Assembly: GCA_945643635.1 (NCBI GenBank)
Contig: CALZFC010000080.1
Location: 1,209,501-1,273,500 of the forward strand
Direction of reading: 5' to 3'
From: Allodiplogaster sudhausi
Taxonomy: Eukaryota > Nematoda > Chromadorea > Rhabditida > Diplogasteridae
Length of the DNA: 64,000 bases
Shown here: positions 10,897 to 24,082 of the stretch, piece after piece
How the letters are laid out: each line of letters starts with the position of its first letter
Position numbering within the stretch: position 1 is the first letter of the stretch
Translations under genes and position numbers: made by a program
Notes under the pieces: model-generated
Told to the model about the DNA's origin: nothing
Databases searched by the model: none
What the model saw: the letters and a program-made list of their open reading frames with translations, nothing else

Positions 10897-13800
10897 ATGT
10901 CGGGGCCGCCATGGAGCGGTCAGCCGCCGCAGCGAAAGCCCGTAACACTGAAGAATTGGTTTGTTCAGGTCAGCACATCTTTTTCTTACTATTTAGGCAA
11001 CAATTGTCTTAGTTTCTTTTTTCTTTAAAATATGGTACACGTGCGACATTCTTTAGAGTTTTATTCTCGTTCGTCATCAAACAGATGAACAAATAATGTT
11101 TGTGTATTCCTGTTATGATGTAATGGTTGAAAGAAAATGACCTTTGTTATAGCCGATAAAGGGAGGCGTGGCTGTCGAGGGTTACAAGGCGGAGTCAGAG
11201 GAAGTCCAAACTACCTTGATCAACTGGCGCAGCACTGTGATCGTCAAGAGGTTAGCAGTTACATCCACTCGGTTATTTATATGGCTTTCTTATTTTTCTA
11301 CTTGATCAATTCATTTGTCTTTTCTTAGAATATCGCCACAATTGGTGCAGACGGGAAGTGGCTCTTTGTATCGCCTTTACAAAGAGCTGGATGATGAAGC
11401 TGCTAAAGAAAAGGGTTTCTTCACACTTTGTTCTAATTTCAGTCTTTTTTTTTCTATAAGAGCTCTATTTTTAATCTATTTCTTTTTCCAGATATTCCTG
11501 ACGAATTGATTTCTCCATTCTTGCGCGGCTTCCCTGACGACTGGGAACAGCGTATTAAAGCATTTTAGTTGGTGTTTTCGTATTTATCTCTATGTGTGTT
11601 TTTTTATTTGCTATTATGTTTGTTAAATAACTATGAACTATCTGAGAATCTGATCTTAAATAAAGTTGTAAATTATAGTGAAACAACTACCGTCCGCCCT
11701 GCCGTGCCAAGTCAGCGTGCCAATGATGTTCAGCAGCGAGCACAGGAGAATCGTCCGCCCGCAAAGCAGAATCTTCCGAACAAATCGCCTCCCCCACCCC
11801 CCGTGTGCGTTTCTTTTCTTTATCATTTATTCTTATTTTTGAGGGATAACGTCATAAAAGTGATTGTGTTCAGCTCGCGTGGTTCTTCATCGAAGGAACT
11901 GAATGATATAACCGCGTGCTTGAATACTCCAACAACAGCGGTAGGTTATGTGGGGTTGTTTTCCCATATTTATATTAACTTTTATATAATTACTAGTAAT
12001 GCTGTTGTTAACTATATTGCCAGAGGTTGCATTCATCGCTTTTGTTTTTTTTCCTTTGGGTTTTAAAAGTTGAATACTGCAATTGTAGATTGTTCGCCGA
12101 AGTACTCGTTTAAGTGCACTCAGAACGCCTCTCACTGTGAATGGTTCGTTCTTCATAGTTTGGTTTTAAGCATGGAACTGAGTGGACTCTTATATTCTTG
12201 GGAACGATAGGAGCTATTTTAACTTATCTTTTAGGTACTACGAAAACGGACATTTCTGAACGGATTGCTGCTGCACAAACGCCTTTGACTACGGTATGAA
12301 TTGTTCCCTACGCGTATTCTTGTCCATTCTACCTGTAACTGTGTATATTCTGTTATCTCTGCTTATTTTTCTTCTTATTTTCAAACGATGTAAGATAATT
12401 TAGAAGAAAAATCAGCTGAGACTTCGAGAGGAAAAGAAGCGACTCGAGGAGGAAGAGAAGAGGAAAGTTGAAGAAATGAAAATGGAAGAGGAAGAAGAGA
12501 GGAAGATGGCAGAGGAGAATGAAAGAAAAAAGGCAGAGAGCGAGAGAAGGAAGAAGGAGAATGCAAAGAACGTCGTTGCTGTACCTTCTCATTTCAAGGT
12601 CGTGTTTTCTCTGTAACATTAATGTTGAATGGCAAGAGTTCGGTCCCTATAACTGTTTTAAGTTATGATTAAAAACATTTTTAGGTCCCAACTGGAGTTG
12701 CGGCCAGAAGACGAGGGCGCAGCATCGGTCAAGCAACTTGTAGTCAGCGACTATTATTCCATTCTTTTTCACAGCCTCGATTTTGTCACTTCCGTAAAGT
12801 CATTTATAAAAAAATTGAAGCAACAGGAAAATGCAAAGAAATAGTAGATATTGCATCAGAATTCAGTAGAACACTGTAGCAAATCGAATAGGCTATTGAG
12901 TTGTTTCATTTTCGTTGCCAAGAAACATCTCCTTGCCACCGAAGCTAGATCAATATACTAGAGGAATTTGAGTTTATAACTTAAATTATAATTTCCATGC
13001 AGTGTTGATGGAATCTGCGATTCGGCTGCGTCGGTGGGTTCTGAAGTTTATGCGCGGCGGAGACGAAACAAGCATCTTTCCCAACTTCCGCTTCAATATT
13101 AACGGGTGGCGGCCGTGAGTTTTGATTCTTTATTATCTTCATGTATGATCCTTATTTGACTTGTCATAATTGAAATAATTGTTGAAGGGAAACTGCAGAC
13201 GATGACTATGCGAACACGTGGACGACTTCCTCGATTGTCCGCGTCATTCCTCCGTCTCTGATGATTACGGCAAGCTCGGTCTATTACCTGAACGGGCCCA
13301 TGGATGTGAAGCAAGCGAGGGAAATGGGTCAGTATTCACTACTTATTCGAGAGCAATGTAAGTATCCGGTATTTTCCAATTCAGCATTATATCCCTGCTT
13401 ATCTTGCAAGTTTTATTAATGCTTGGAATGCATTGTGAGGACTAATGTCGCGGGAAGTTTCTGTCATCAAGTTTCTGAATGAGAATGGCGTGAAGGAAAG
13501 GCACGGATAAGTTATTCAACATTATTCGCCAGGGATGCCCGTGAGCTTCTGCCAAGCGTTTTCGACTGGTTTCCCAGAGAACTGGATGCAACTGCTCGGC
13601 GACGTTTACAAGTTGGATAACTTTTTCGAAATTCTAAAAAAAAAATAATAAAAAATTGAAATTAAGTTTTGCTTTTATAGCACGATGATTGAACCGACTG
13701 GACCACGAATCGTGGAAGTTGTCTCAGGTGTCTCGGCTCACTATTTCTCTCTCTTTCTCTCTCTTTTCCTGTTCTTCTTTATATTTATTTATCGTTATTA

Positions 13801-16800
13801 GGTTTATAAATTATGCGTTGTTCGAATGGTTCTTATCAGGATTTATTCTATTCCTTGCGAATATATAACTACACCCTTTTCCAGATACGGAGCGAGCTTC
13901 GCAACAAACGCGGAGCAATCAAGAAAAGCCCTTATCGTCTTCAGAAGCGTATTCATCAGAAGATGAATGGGCAGACATGAGAGAGCGGGAAAGGAAGAGA
14001 AAGGTGGAGGAGAGGAGAGAACGAGAGGAGCAGAGAGAGCGGGAGAAGCAGAGAAAGGAGGAGGAGGAGGAGAAGAGAGAACGGGAGGAGCAGAGAGCAC
14101 GCAAGAGCCTAGAGAAAGCAAAGGAAGAGAAGCGGAAGAAGGAGGAGGCGGGGAAAAAGAAGAGGAGAAGCAGTACATCCAAGGCAGTTCTTCCAGTAGG
14201 ATCAACAGGTATATTCGCTACTTTATTTGGGAGTGGCGGGTCTTCCGAAGGATATAACAGAGATGATTCCATTCTCTCATTTTGACACATTTGTGCTTGT
14301 GTCCTCCCGGTTTTTAACAGCGGTCCCGAGAATTTTGAAGAGAGTAAGCTTTTACCGAGTGACGGTTATAGATTTGGATATGTTAAACTTTAAAATAAAC
14401 GTGAGCTATTTGAGAGTTGGTTCCTCTTCCACGATCCCGCAGTGGACGCCTTCTCCGTCCTCCAATGGCCGAATGGGCGGGGCAGAGTGCCAAGTATGAA
14501 GTTCATTCTACCGTAGCTTAGCTGCTGCGATTTACCGTATTCTCTTTTTGTTCACTGGCTTAAGGGTTTGCTTGTGAAAGGGCTGCAGTGAATTCGATGT
14601 GGTTTGTTTATTGAAGTCCTTATAATATTCGCTATATAACATTCTATTTATCTGGCCATGAGGTGATTTATTTTTTCGTATTTACTAGTCCAATTGTTTT
14701 ATAATTTGCAGATATGATGCGCACGGTAACCTTGTGGAGATAACAGGCGCGACCACTGCTTCTCATCTTCTGACTCCCACGCAGATCGCACGAGGCGTAA
14801 GTGGAAATTCTGTTCGTTTTATTTAAGTCACGTATATCAGCTGTTCGCGTTTCACTATTCCTCCTCGCCTAATATTCCTTCTGCCTGCATGGCTGAGATA
14901 ACTCTCACAAGGTTTCTACTTTTTTCAAAATTTCCGAGCATCATTTCTTGACAAAAAGATACTTTTAGCCATTAATTGTAGTATTCTGACAGTTTACTTT
15001 CACAGAACGCCCTCGCCGTCCACTTTGGAGTTTCGCCATCGCGTATCAGCCCCCTGCAACAGGAACGGAGGTATTTTAATTCGACTAGAAAATTAGAATC
15101 TAGATGGTATTTTTATTGGATTTATTTATGCAACTATCATATAGCCTGGACGATAATTATTGTAAATTGTACGATAAAAAGAGAAATAAGAACAAATTTA
15201 GAGCGCAAGCAACAACGGAGAACGCGGGCAAGACGCCTTGTCAACTGAAGAAGCGACTGAGCAGCGTCAGCAACAAGTCCACTGCAAAGAGAACTCCCCC
15301 AGTTATTGCCAAGAAGAGAGGTTCTGATATTGATATACTTTCGTTGATGACAACTTAACAATTCTTTTTATGACTTTAAAAGTCCAGGCAATATCAATGT
15401 ATACAAAAAAATTTGCTGTGCTCTTTAAAAAGTTTTTAATGAGACAATCAATATTCAGCAACGACGTCATCAACAAAGCGCCGCGGACATGGCAGACTCG
15501 TTGAATACTCGGATTCGGAGTCGAGCGAGGAATCGGAGGAGAAGTCGAACTGGGAAAGGAAGAAGAAGAAGACTCCGCAAGCAGCTCGCTCTCCCCGGAC
15601 TCCTCTTTCACTGGCACAACAGCGGAGAAAGACTCCAAGCACAGCTGAGCCCACTCCGGTTATTGGCAGAGTCGGAGGAAAGAGGAAGATGACACGGGTC
15701 AGAGTTCGCAGCTAAGATTTTCACCGCTTCACTTCCCCCTTTTCTTTACTAACTCTTTTGTTCGCATCCCTGGGAGCTTTGGAACGATTAGAAAAAAAAT
15801 ACTGCTCACATGAATAGATGTTCCACTTTATATGTTAGTCGTGCTGTATTATTGGCAGAGTGAGAGAAATTGGGAAACGAAACGGGTGAGAGTTTGCAGC
15901 TTTGTTTTAACAGTGTTTTAAACTTGAAAGAATGTCAACAGACGGTCAGCGGATAAAACAGTTTTAATACGGCACAAGCACTCTCTTTCACTTGGAATTC
16001 GAGCTCCATTGAGATTAAGGAAAAAGCTTATTGATGGTTTAGAGATCCATTTCTGTATCCTGTTGATTTTCAACAGTCGTGCATAATTTGCTCTTTGTTC
16101 GGAAGTAATTCTTCTTGATCAGACTTCAATAACTTTTTGTGGATCTGAATCTGCTTTACCATAAATGTAAAAATGAGATGTTTTCAGATTGATTCGAGCG
16201 ACGAGGAGGAAGAAGAGGAAAGAGAGCGGCGAGAGAAACGAAAGAAGCGAGAAGCGGCGAAGTGGGAGCGGAGGCAGATTAAGGTTGCTTTCTTTTTAAA
16301 TTTTAACGACGTTTTTTTTTAATTTGAATTCTAATTGTTCAATTTACAAGTTTATTACTGATTGTGGAATACATTTTTGAATTGTCCGAAGGATAATATG
16401 CTTTTGGAAGGAGACCCTGTAGAAGCAAGACTTAACTTCTAGGAAGAAGAAGAAGAAAGTGAAGAAGAGAATCGAAAAAAGCGGCGAACTCAGCAGAGAA
16501 AGAGACAAGTCATCGCCAAGAGAGGAGCCTCGAATCGAGTTCGCATCAACTCCGAAATGATCAGGTTGCGGAAACGCTCGCTTATCTTTTTAAGCGTAAT
16601 ACTTTTATTTCAAATAGAAGTGAACGAAAATTGTATCCCTTCACCTATTAGTGAACTTGTAATTTCACAGCGGTAAAGAAAAGGCGTTTCAGTGAATGCC
16701 CCACTTCTATACATGACGTGGAGACGGAAGGAGAACACGAAGAGCGAGAGAATTCACGACTGACGAGACCATTAAAGAAGGCGGCGACCACGAGAGAGCG

Positions 16801-19800
16801 TGCTAAGCGAAAGACGCAGAGAAAGAAGAGCAAGAGTGAGGAGAAGAGAAAACAAGAAGAAGAAGCCAAATCAGAAAGCACGGATCTGGATGAGGTTCGT
16901 TGGCTTTTCGATATATATAAAAAGATAGATTAGTGGTCATGTTGAATACTATGTCTTGTTTATTATGATATAAATTTGTCTGCTCTTTTCAAATATGACT
17001 GATGACTGTTACACTAGATTTGAACAGTGAGCGATGATCATGGTATTCATTAATAAACAACTCAATAATTGTGTATTTGATTAATAATTTTTTTCAGCTG
17101 TCAGCCAGGCTTCTACTGAGTGAGGGAAGCGATGAAGAGAAAGAAGAAGAGAGAGCAAGGACAGAAGAGAGACGCAGAGTGTCGGCAGGGACCAGAAAGA
17201 GGGCAGGAGGAGAGAGAGCAGAGGAAGATGCCAAGAAGCCAGTGAAGAAGAGGGCGCAGCCATGGAGAGTCGAGGAGTTACAGAGACTCAAGGTAGGGAA
17301 TGGGGAGAGAGAGAGAAAGAAAGAAAAAAGAAATAGTGGGTAAGAGTAAAAGATAAAGTGGACATACCTGATAGAAACTGAAAAGTTGAAATACGACTTG
17401 TGATAGCTAGCCGAATACACTTCAGTTACATGTTGGCTTCCATTAATGGGGGTTCATTTGCATATAGATTGTACTTGTGTTATTAAGATGCTAACATCCT
17501 TTTTCTAAGATCGCGTTCAATGCGATGGACATGACTCGGCCGGAGTCGTGGGACAAAATTGCCGCATCCCTCGGCGGCAAGCGGACCGTTGAAGAGATTA
17601 AGAAGGTCATTTCTCTCTTTCTCCTCTCTCTCTTTCTCCTCTCTCTCTCCCTCCCTCTCTCTCTCCCTCCCTCTCTCTCTCTCTCTCTCTGTATTTCTAT
17701 TCATTTTGTTTGACTTAGCGAAAAAATACTTTGAAACTGTGTACTTCGTAAAACGGAGGCGGCATAATTAGTACTAAAGTTAGCAAAACGTTGTATTGTT
17801 TGCCTTCTACACGATTCGTGTAATTGAGCTATCAAATAGATTTGATGTTTTAGTTGTGCTCTGATTTCAGGCTGCGCTTGAACGTCTCAATCTCTGTGTG
17901 GATGAACAGGAAAATGAAGAAGAGGAAGATGAGGACGATACGGCTAGTATTCGATCGGGAGAGGTGAGTGCGAGAAAGGGAGAGCTAGGGGGTTGTGAAC
18001 GAAGAGAGAGATCGAGAGGGAGAGAGACAGAGAGAGAGAGAGAAAGAGAGACAGAGAGAGAGAGAGAAAGAGAGAGGGAAAGGCTGCTTGACTTAGATTA
18101 TAGAGGGATAAAACAAAGGGGTGAAGCTGAAACAATATAATTTTCAAAAATTTTTATTATCATTTTTCATCCCGTTTCGCTTCCGTTAATGAAGGAAGAA
18201 TATTTGCTGTTTTTTTACATATATGCTACAGACTTTAAAATCTTTTAATTGTTTAGTGAAGTGTTTAACACCGTGCTGATAATGAGAGTTGCAGATTTCG
18301 GATGACAACCCAGCTGCGATTCGAAAGCAAACTGTGTTGCAACGCCTTCGTGCTGAGCAGGCCAAGGAGTTAGTCTTTACAACAAATTAACACTTTCTTT
18401 TTTTCTTGTGGTCCACTGTGAAAATAAAACAATTAAAACACTGGCTGATAACAATCTCTTTTATATACTAACACGAACGTGTTAGAAAAGAACGAAGTTT
18501 GCCTGACACCCGTTGTTCCTAATCAAGTGTATTTGAGAGCTCTCCTCAAAGGCGGCAGCAGGCGAGATGAAGACTTCTTCGAGAATACAGTATTTGACGG
18601 GCCTTCTATGGTATGTGTACTGTGTTCATTTTTAGTATTTTCCTGTCATTTTCATGCCTTCTTTCTGCCACTTTTGTTAATCATGGGGTTTTTGAGGCTT
18701 CTTTTATGGTTGAAATATAAATAAGTATGAATAAAACCAGTATTAGCATAATAACTATCCGATTTCATCTTGATATTGTTCTTGAGATGCCGAGTATGCT
18801 GGCAGCTGACCTGAACGACTCAATGTTCTCCTTGCTTGTCACTCCCGAATTCGCGCAGCCGAATAAGGTATTCTTTGATATCGTTTATCTTTTGTTATCA
18901 TCAAGTCGTTATGCTTATTTATGAAGAATAACATGGAGTTATTTGGAAGAACTAAAGCCCGCTTACATATTAAATGATTTTTTTGCTTATGTTCTCTTGA
19001 ATTGTTTGATATTAAAGATAATGAAAGATATAATCCGCGCAGCCCCGCTGCACGAAGCGAGCGCAGCAGGCGCGGGAGGCGGAAGCGGACGAGTCGCCGT
19101 CTCCTTTCACGCTCTTCGGCAGCGGCACTCCCCTGGCCATTGCAGAGAGTGGAAGGGGCGCGAGCAGAGCTGCCAGGAAAAGCTCGTTCCTGCCCAGTCC
19201 GAAAAAGAATGACGAAGATCGGTCCGTTCCTGATATATATATATATATATATTTTTTTTTATATCAATAGCTAAGATACTATTGTCATCTAAAATAACAG
19301 TTTTCACCGCCTTTATTGACCTGTTAGTAGCAGGACTGTATGAATATTGTTTACCCTGAAATCCTTGTTTGTAGAATTCGTTTTGCCCATCAACTGGAGC
19401 GCCGTATGAACATGTCAATTATGAATAGAAGCAGAATGGTTGGTGGCTGGTGATCAAGAAAAAGAAATTTTTTTATAATTTACTTTTTATGCTTCTGCCA
19501 GTTCTCACCGTTCTCATTTTGTTTTTTTTGTATGTTGAATTTATATTACATATATTTAAAGTTCTTCTTTTTTTTTCAGACCTCTCGACCCGAACGGACA
19601 CTGGACCAGACCCAGAGGGAGCTGGACTCTGTTCTGGAGAAGAGCAGAGCACTAGGGAAGAAAAGGGGAAGGGTTCTAGAGGAACTGGAAGAGGATGACG
19701 AAGATGAGGAGAACGAGGACGTGGAAGAGGGCGGACTACTGTCAATGCGGTAGGTTGTTCCCGTGTTCATTCCATTATCCGAGCTATTCTTTATATTGAA

Positions 19801-20484
19801 GAAAGGTTGTTCAAAGAACTCTAAAAAATTGTATATATAGTTTCTTTCTTAATCTTACGCGAATCAGTAATTTCTCTCTCCCTCTCTCTCTCTTCATCCC
19901 CCCTCTCCCCTCTCTCTCTTTCCTCTCTCTGTAAAGACACCCTTAAAGTACACTGCTAATATCTGTTCTACCTCCTTTCCATATCTTTTTTATTCTTGAC
20001 ACCATTTTCTATCGCTGTCTGTTTTAATGCCTAGCTGAATATAAAATGCATCACTAAAATTCTGCCTCTTCTTGGCAGCGTATTCACAGCTTGAAGAACT
20101 GTTTTTCTTTGTTAAATACGTTTCATTTTTTGATCGTTTTCATTCACACGATTCTTGTTTTATTTATTGGGAATTTGTAGCTTTTATACTCGTCTCGTTC
20201 TTTTCACTTCAGAGTATTTGAAGTTTCCGATAACATGCCTTTTGTTCAATTTCATTTGTTTTATATTTACGAAATCATGTGTATTGTCAATGTGCACTGA
20301 ATTACTTCTATATTTACAAGCAATTTTCTATAATAGGCTGTTGAATGCGATTGTTCTTCGTTACTTCTTTCTTGCGCATGCTGAAGGCAACAATGAAAGA
20401 GAGTCGGAGAGCGAGAAGATGGAGAAAGCAATGAAGAGCCGACCAAGAGCTGCTAAGCTTGCTACGGAAAGTGGCGAGAAATAA
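10897..20484 (+). CDS. knl-2: KNL-2/MIS18BP1 homologue with two SANTA domains, CENPC-like motif and Myb/SANT domain
   Basis: A chromatin protein that licenses CENP-A deposition at centromeres. The start is ATG 10897 (MSGPPWSGQPPQRKP). SANTA domain 1: LKNWFVQPIKGG over the first introns, then the conserved GFPDDW (about 11540). A coiled coil (KKNQLRLREEKKRLEEEE) follows at about 12410-12600. SANTA domain 2 runs 13000-13620: IRLRRWVLKF ... TSSIVRVIPPSLMITASS ... GFPENW. A second charged coiled coil is at 13885-14210. A CENPC-like motif, RSRSGRLLRPPMAEW, followed by YDAHGNLVEI, lies at about 14430-14750. After basic/acidic linkers comes a Myb/SANT domain at about 17260-17610 and 17870 (PWRVEELQRLK, FNAMDMTRPESWDKIAASLG). 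The C-terminus is phase-consistent if an 11-nt microexon near 20090 is used, ending SGEK at 20484; AATAAA follows at about 20629. Junctions near 16560-16680 and 18370-18500 remain uncertain. About 25 exons. Confidence 0.9.
17612..17692. repeat. (CT)n tract in knl-2 intron
   Basis: Begins directly after the donor of the Myb-domain exon. A purine (GA)n tract sits directly after the next exon's donor (about 17965-18080), and another after the donor at 17295. Confidence 0.85.
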
Positions 20485-20881
20485 GGAAGCAAGGAAAATG
20501 AGAATAAATGAATTAGTACAAAGGCATTCGCAATCTTGCGACTCGGGAGGGAGGAGAGGAATTTACATACTGGATCGATATTTTCTATCAATGTGTCCGA
20601 GTTCAGGTTTCCGTTTTCGCATGGTTCTTGAATAAATAGGATCGTGTAACGATGAAGCAAGACAAACTATAAATTACACGCCAAACACCTTCTAATGTAG
20701 TCTGGCTAGTGCTATTTGACACCTTATTCACATAAAATATTTCAACCTTTTACACTTTTTATTATTAGATCTTTCCTTGTTGTTTGTATCCTGTACTACA
20801 TATGTTTGCATTCATGCTTAGTTTACTTTAGCGCACAGAGACCAAGGTGTTGAAGAGTAGAGACGGGCGTGGTTGTGCTTA

Positions 20882-21310
20882 TTAGGCCTTGTCGACGAGG
20901 AAGGGCACTGTTATCGCCTCCTTCCCCTTTTGTCCCTCGCGTGCGCAAGTTGTCTTGGTGCTCTGCTAAAAAAAATGAGGAGAAATATTTCCTACATATG
21001 TCCTCTATTATTCCCAATTTAGTACTTCTATTATCTAACTATGAAAAAAGAAACCTTGCCGGCATCGGTCGCATCGTGGAAGACAATGACTATATTGCCA
21101 GGAGTCACAGTCTCCTGAACGCGGTTTACCTTCAAGTAGAAGAGGAAATTGTTAAATGAAGAAAATAGATGAAACAGTTGATTGCAATGGTGATAAGATG
21201 AACTCTAATCTCTCCGCTGGCTCCTGACTTGATGAAAGAGAAGACCGGGTTGACTTGGTTCTCCGCGTTGTTCGAGCTCTTCACTTTCGGCCCGGCCAAT
21301 TGTTCGTGAG
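20882..21310 (-). CDS. Small unrecognised gene, 3' exons
   Basis: Three minus-strand exons join in phase 0: 21310 to about 21222 (ends SFIKSGASGEIR), about 21118-21058 (ETVTPGNIVIVFHDATDAGK), and about 20967-20882 (ends EAITVPFLVDKA, TAA at 20882-20884). The acceptor at 21311 implies at least one upstream exon. A nearby MASLQAGLANA start (about 21423) meets a stop before any donor, so I did not use it. The visible part is about 75 residues with no recognised motif. The gene is tail-to-tail with knl-2, about 400 bp apart. Confidence 0.45.
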
Positions 21311-21768
21311 CTGCGTAAATTCGGGGTCTTGAAAAAAGTTTCCATTCTTCGATGCCAAATTAACCGAAAATCTGCAGCAAACACTTCAAGCGTTTGCGAG
21401 GCCGGCTTGCAGCGACGCCATTTTACGAATACTTCCCCGCATACACACTAATTCGAGTGTTTGAATCTAAATATGTTTATGAAATTTTAAAAGTTTAATG
21501 AGCATTCCGAACAGACTGCGACATATTTCCAGGGAATATGGATATGGGCAAACATATTGAAAGTTTTTTCAGAGAAGGACGAGCAGAGTGCGAGAGGTAT
21601 TGCGAGCCCAAACCGAAAAGCAAAAGAAGGCCAGCAAGGAAGTCAGATGTTTCTCATCTACTGTTTGTCTATATTCTGAGAAGAGCCTATGTACTCCAGT
21701 CCAAACGCTGTTCTTATATTTTATAAATTAAAAAAAAATTAGGGCTAAATAAGGTACGGTAACGCCTG

Positions 21769-23847
21769 CCGCCGTAGTAAAGTGTCGCTTTTTGAGGGGT
21801 AATCCTGAGGTTGTTACCCATGAGGGTAAAACCATTACCCCTTAGTTTCGCCGGTCATTATGCTGAGGGTAATCTCAGCTGAAAGATGCTGTCTTTTCCT
21901 TTCTTATATTTTTTGGTGCTGTTTTGAGTCATCCCTGCTCCGTTCCTGCTTCATCTCCATTCTACTGTCGCTCCCAGTTGGGACCATTACGACGCGGACT
22001 ACAACAACACCTTGCTGCATCACACTTTATATCCATAATTTTCTTCTTGGAAATTCACCTACAGCAAAAACAGCTATTTGTAACAAGAATCTAACAGTGA
22101 ATGAAAAGCAAAGGGATGGGTCTAAACAAGAGTGTACATGGATATCAGCCTTACTAAAGGGAAAAGAAGAAAAGAGGAAGAAAAACAAAAGCACAAAAGG
22201 AAAAATTTGCGCAAAATGAATGTCGAGCTAGCTATTCAAGCTTCCCTAGAGAAAGGAGAAACAGCAACACAAGGACAGATCACCGGCATCGTAATTCAAC
22301 AGCATCTCTTATAATACAGACTAAAATGAGCTATTTGTTTAGTATTAAGATGAACAGTCTCCACGCCATCACTGCCTACCAAGTTACAAGGAATATCCTA
22401 TAATAAAGTCGCTTTGTAGCACAAAAACTAGTAAATGTGGCAAGAGCAAACACACAGATCACATCCATTCCATAACACAACAGGAATTTCCGGCATAAAT
22501 ATGGAATAATGGAAAAATTAAGATTCGAGTATGCATTCCAGATGGCCAAGACGGTATCGAAGGGAATACGGTGGGGAATGGCGAAACGAATGTCGAATCC
22601 CTTAGCGCTGAAGTGAGAGTCGCGGCAGGATCAAGCGTCAGACCAACTGAAGAAGAAATTTTAATTACATATGAAAATCCACCGTATTCAAAGTAGAAAT
22701 GGACATTCCCAACTTACAGTATTACAGTATCCCGTAAAATGACCCCTAAAGACGTCAAATAAAAAGAACATTACCGAGTTAATGAGTCTATTGATGATGG
22801 CTAACGTGTGGTCACGTTCAAATAACGAATGAATTAATGAAATGATAAAAAAAAAGAAAGAACCACGAGTGCACGCGCAATGTGAAGCTGGAGAGTGGAG
22901 CTGGAGAGCGGAACTGGAGAGGCGACGGGAGCATCTCGGCCGGTGGAACAGCGCCGTCTTGCGCGGCTGCCGCTGAGTCCACTTCCATCTTAGGAGATAG
23001 AGAGAGGGAGAGAGAAAAAGAGATGTCAGTTGTGGCGCTATTCTAAGAAAAAGGCACATGATCAATCACAAACAAACTACAAACAATCCCCAATATGTTT
23101 AAGGTTTTCATTTACAGAGAACTTTAGGAAATTAAAATTTCGTAAAGAAAGAGAGAATGAATACATATGGTTTAGCTAACGAAAGTTTTAACGTTCATAT
23201 TCTATACGAATAAAACGATACAAATGACAGTAAAAAACTGAATGTTACACAGTAGTTAAAATGGAAGCGAACGAAATAAGCATACGAAGAATAAGAACCT
23301 GGGCCTTCTCCTCTTCGTTCAGCTCGGGCAGCTTGGCTGGCGCAGTTTCTGAAGCAGCCGCGGCGGCCTCCTTCGTCTTGTCGTCACTCACGTGATGGCA
23401 TATATAAAAACAATAAAGCATAGACTTAACTGTAAACGGCAATTAAAATAACATACTCATAATGAAATTACATTACAATTGAAATGCTAATTTAGAGTGA
23501 ATCTTTCAAGGTTCCGTACAGTACGCCGATACTTTTACCACAAATACTATATTCGTAATTTGGCGCTGGACGATGAAAGGTAAAAACGGTTATGCCAATG
23601 CGTATTGGCATAACCATTTTACACATGAGGTTGACCGCGTCTCCAAGAATTGCATGCTCTCTCGGTCTATCCTCGTTACCCAAACATTACCCCTCAGCCT
23701 TTTCCATGCCATTACCCATGAGGGTAAACAATGGTGGCATGCTAGACATTACGAGAGAGCACGCTCATGCCAGAGATTTAGATAGATTATCCTCATGGGT
23801 AACATCCTGAGGATTACCCCTCAAAAAGCGACACTTTACTACGGCGG
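21769..23847. mobile_element. TIR DNA element (2.08 kb) with GGGTAA subterminal motifs
   Basis: The ends are inverted repeats of about 57 bp with two mismatches, both beginning CCGCCGTAGTAAAGTGTCGC. Both flanks read CTG (21766-21768 and 23848-23850), a possible 3-bp target duplication. Inside each end the motif TTACCC/GGGTAA recurs several times (21801-21885 and 23690-23815), as expected for subterminal transposase-binding sites. A 12-bp-stem hairpin lies at 23588-23615. No transposase was recognised. The interior holds possible exons on the minus strand. Superfamily not assigned. Confidence 0.75.
22915..23386 (-). CDS. Two possible exons inside the TIR element
   Basis: Minus-strand 23386-23299 reads SDDKTKEAAAAASETAPAKL...NEEEKAQ and ends at a donor GTTCTT. 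A second open block starts at 22988 after a long CU tract and CTAAG, reading MEVDSAAAAQDGAVPPAEML. The two would join in phase 0. The composition (acidic, Ala/Pro-rich, G/C-ending codons) looks like host coding sequence. Neither a start nor a stop exon is clear and no domain is visible. They could be a host gene spanned by the element or host exons captured by it. Confidence 0.35.
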
Positions 23848-24082
23848 CTGGATCGAGCACATTTTCTGTGTTCAGCAACCTTTGACGGGAGGAGCAAAAG
23901 ACAATTCAATATGCCCAACTAAAAGGCCCTGCGCACCATCAAGGCGACTCATTCAGCTTCGGCTTTCTTGTAAGTCCTTAGATTTTCAATCGCCAGCCAC
24001 AAGCCCATTTCATGCGATTTATTTGTGCTTGGTGGGATGAGAAGCAATGGAGTAGAAGAGGCGAATGGATAGGGACGCCCGC

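Noticed and set aside
9640..14520. Recurring CTACCGTA/TACGGTAG octamer (9645, 9671, 9700, 14511)
   Set aside because: Suggestive of a shared motif, but too few and too variable to call a regulatory site by eye.
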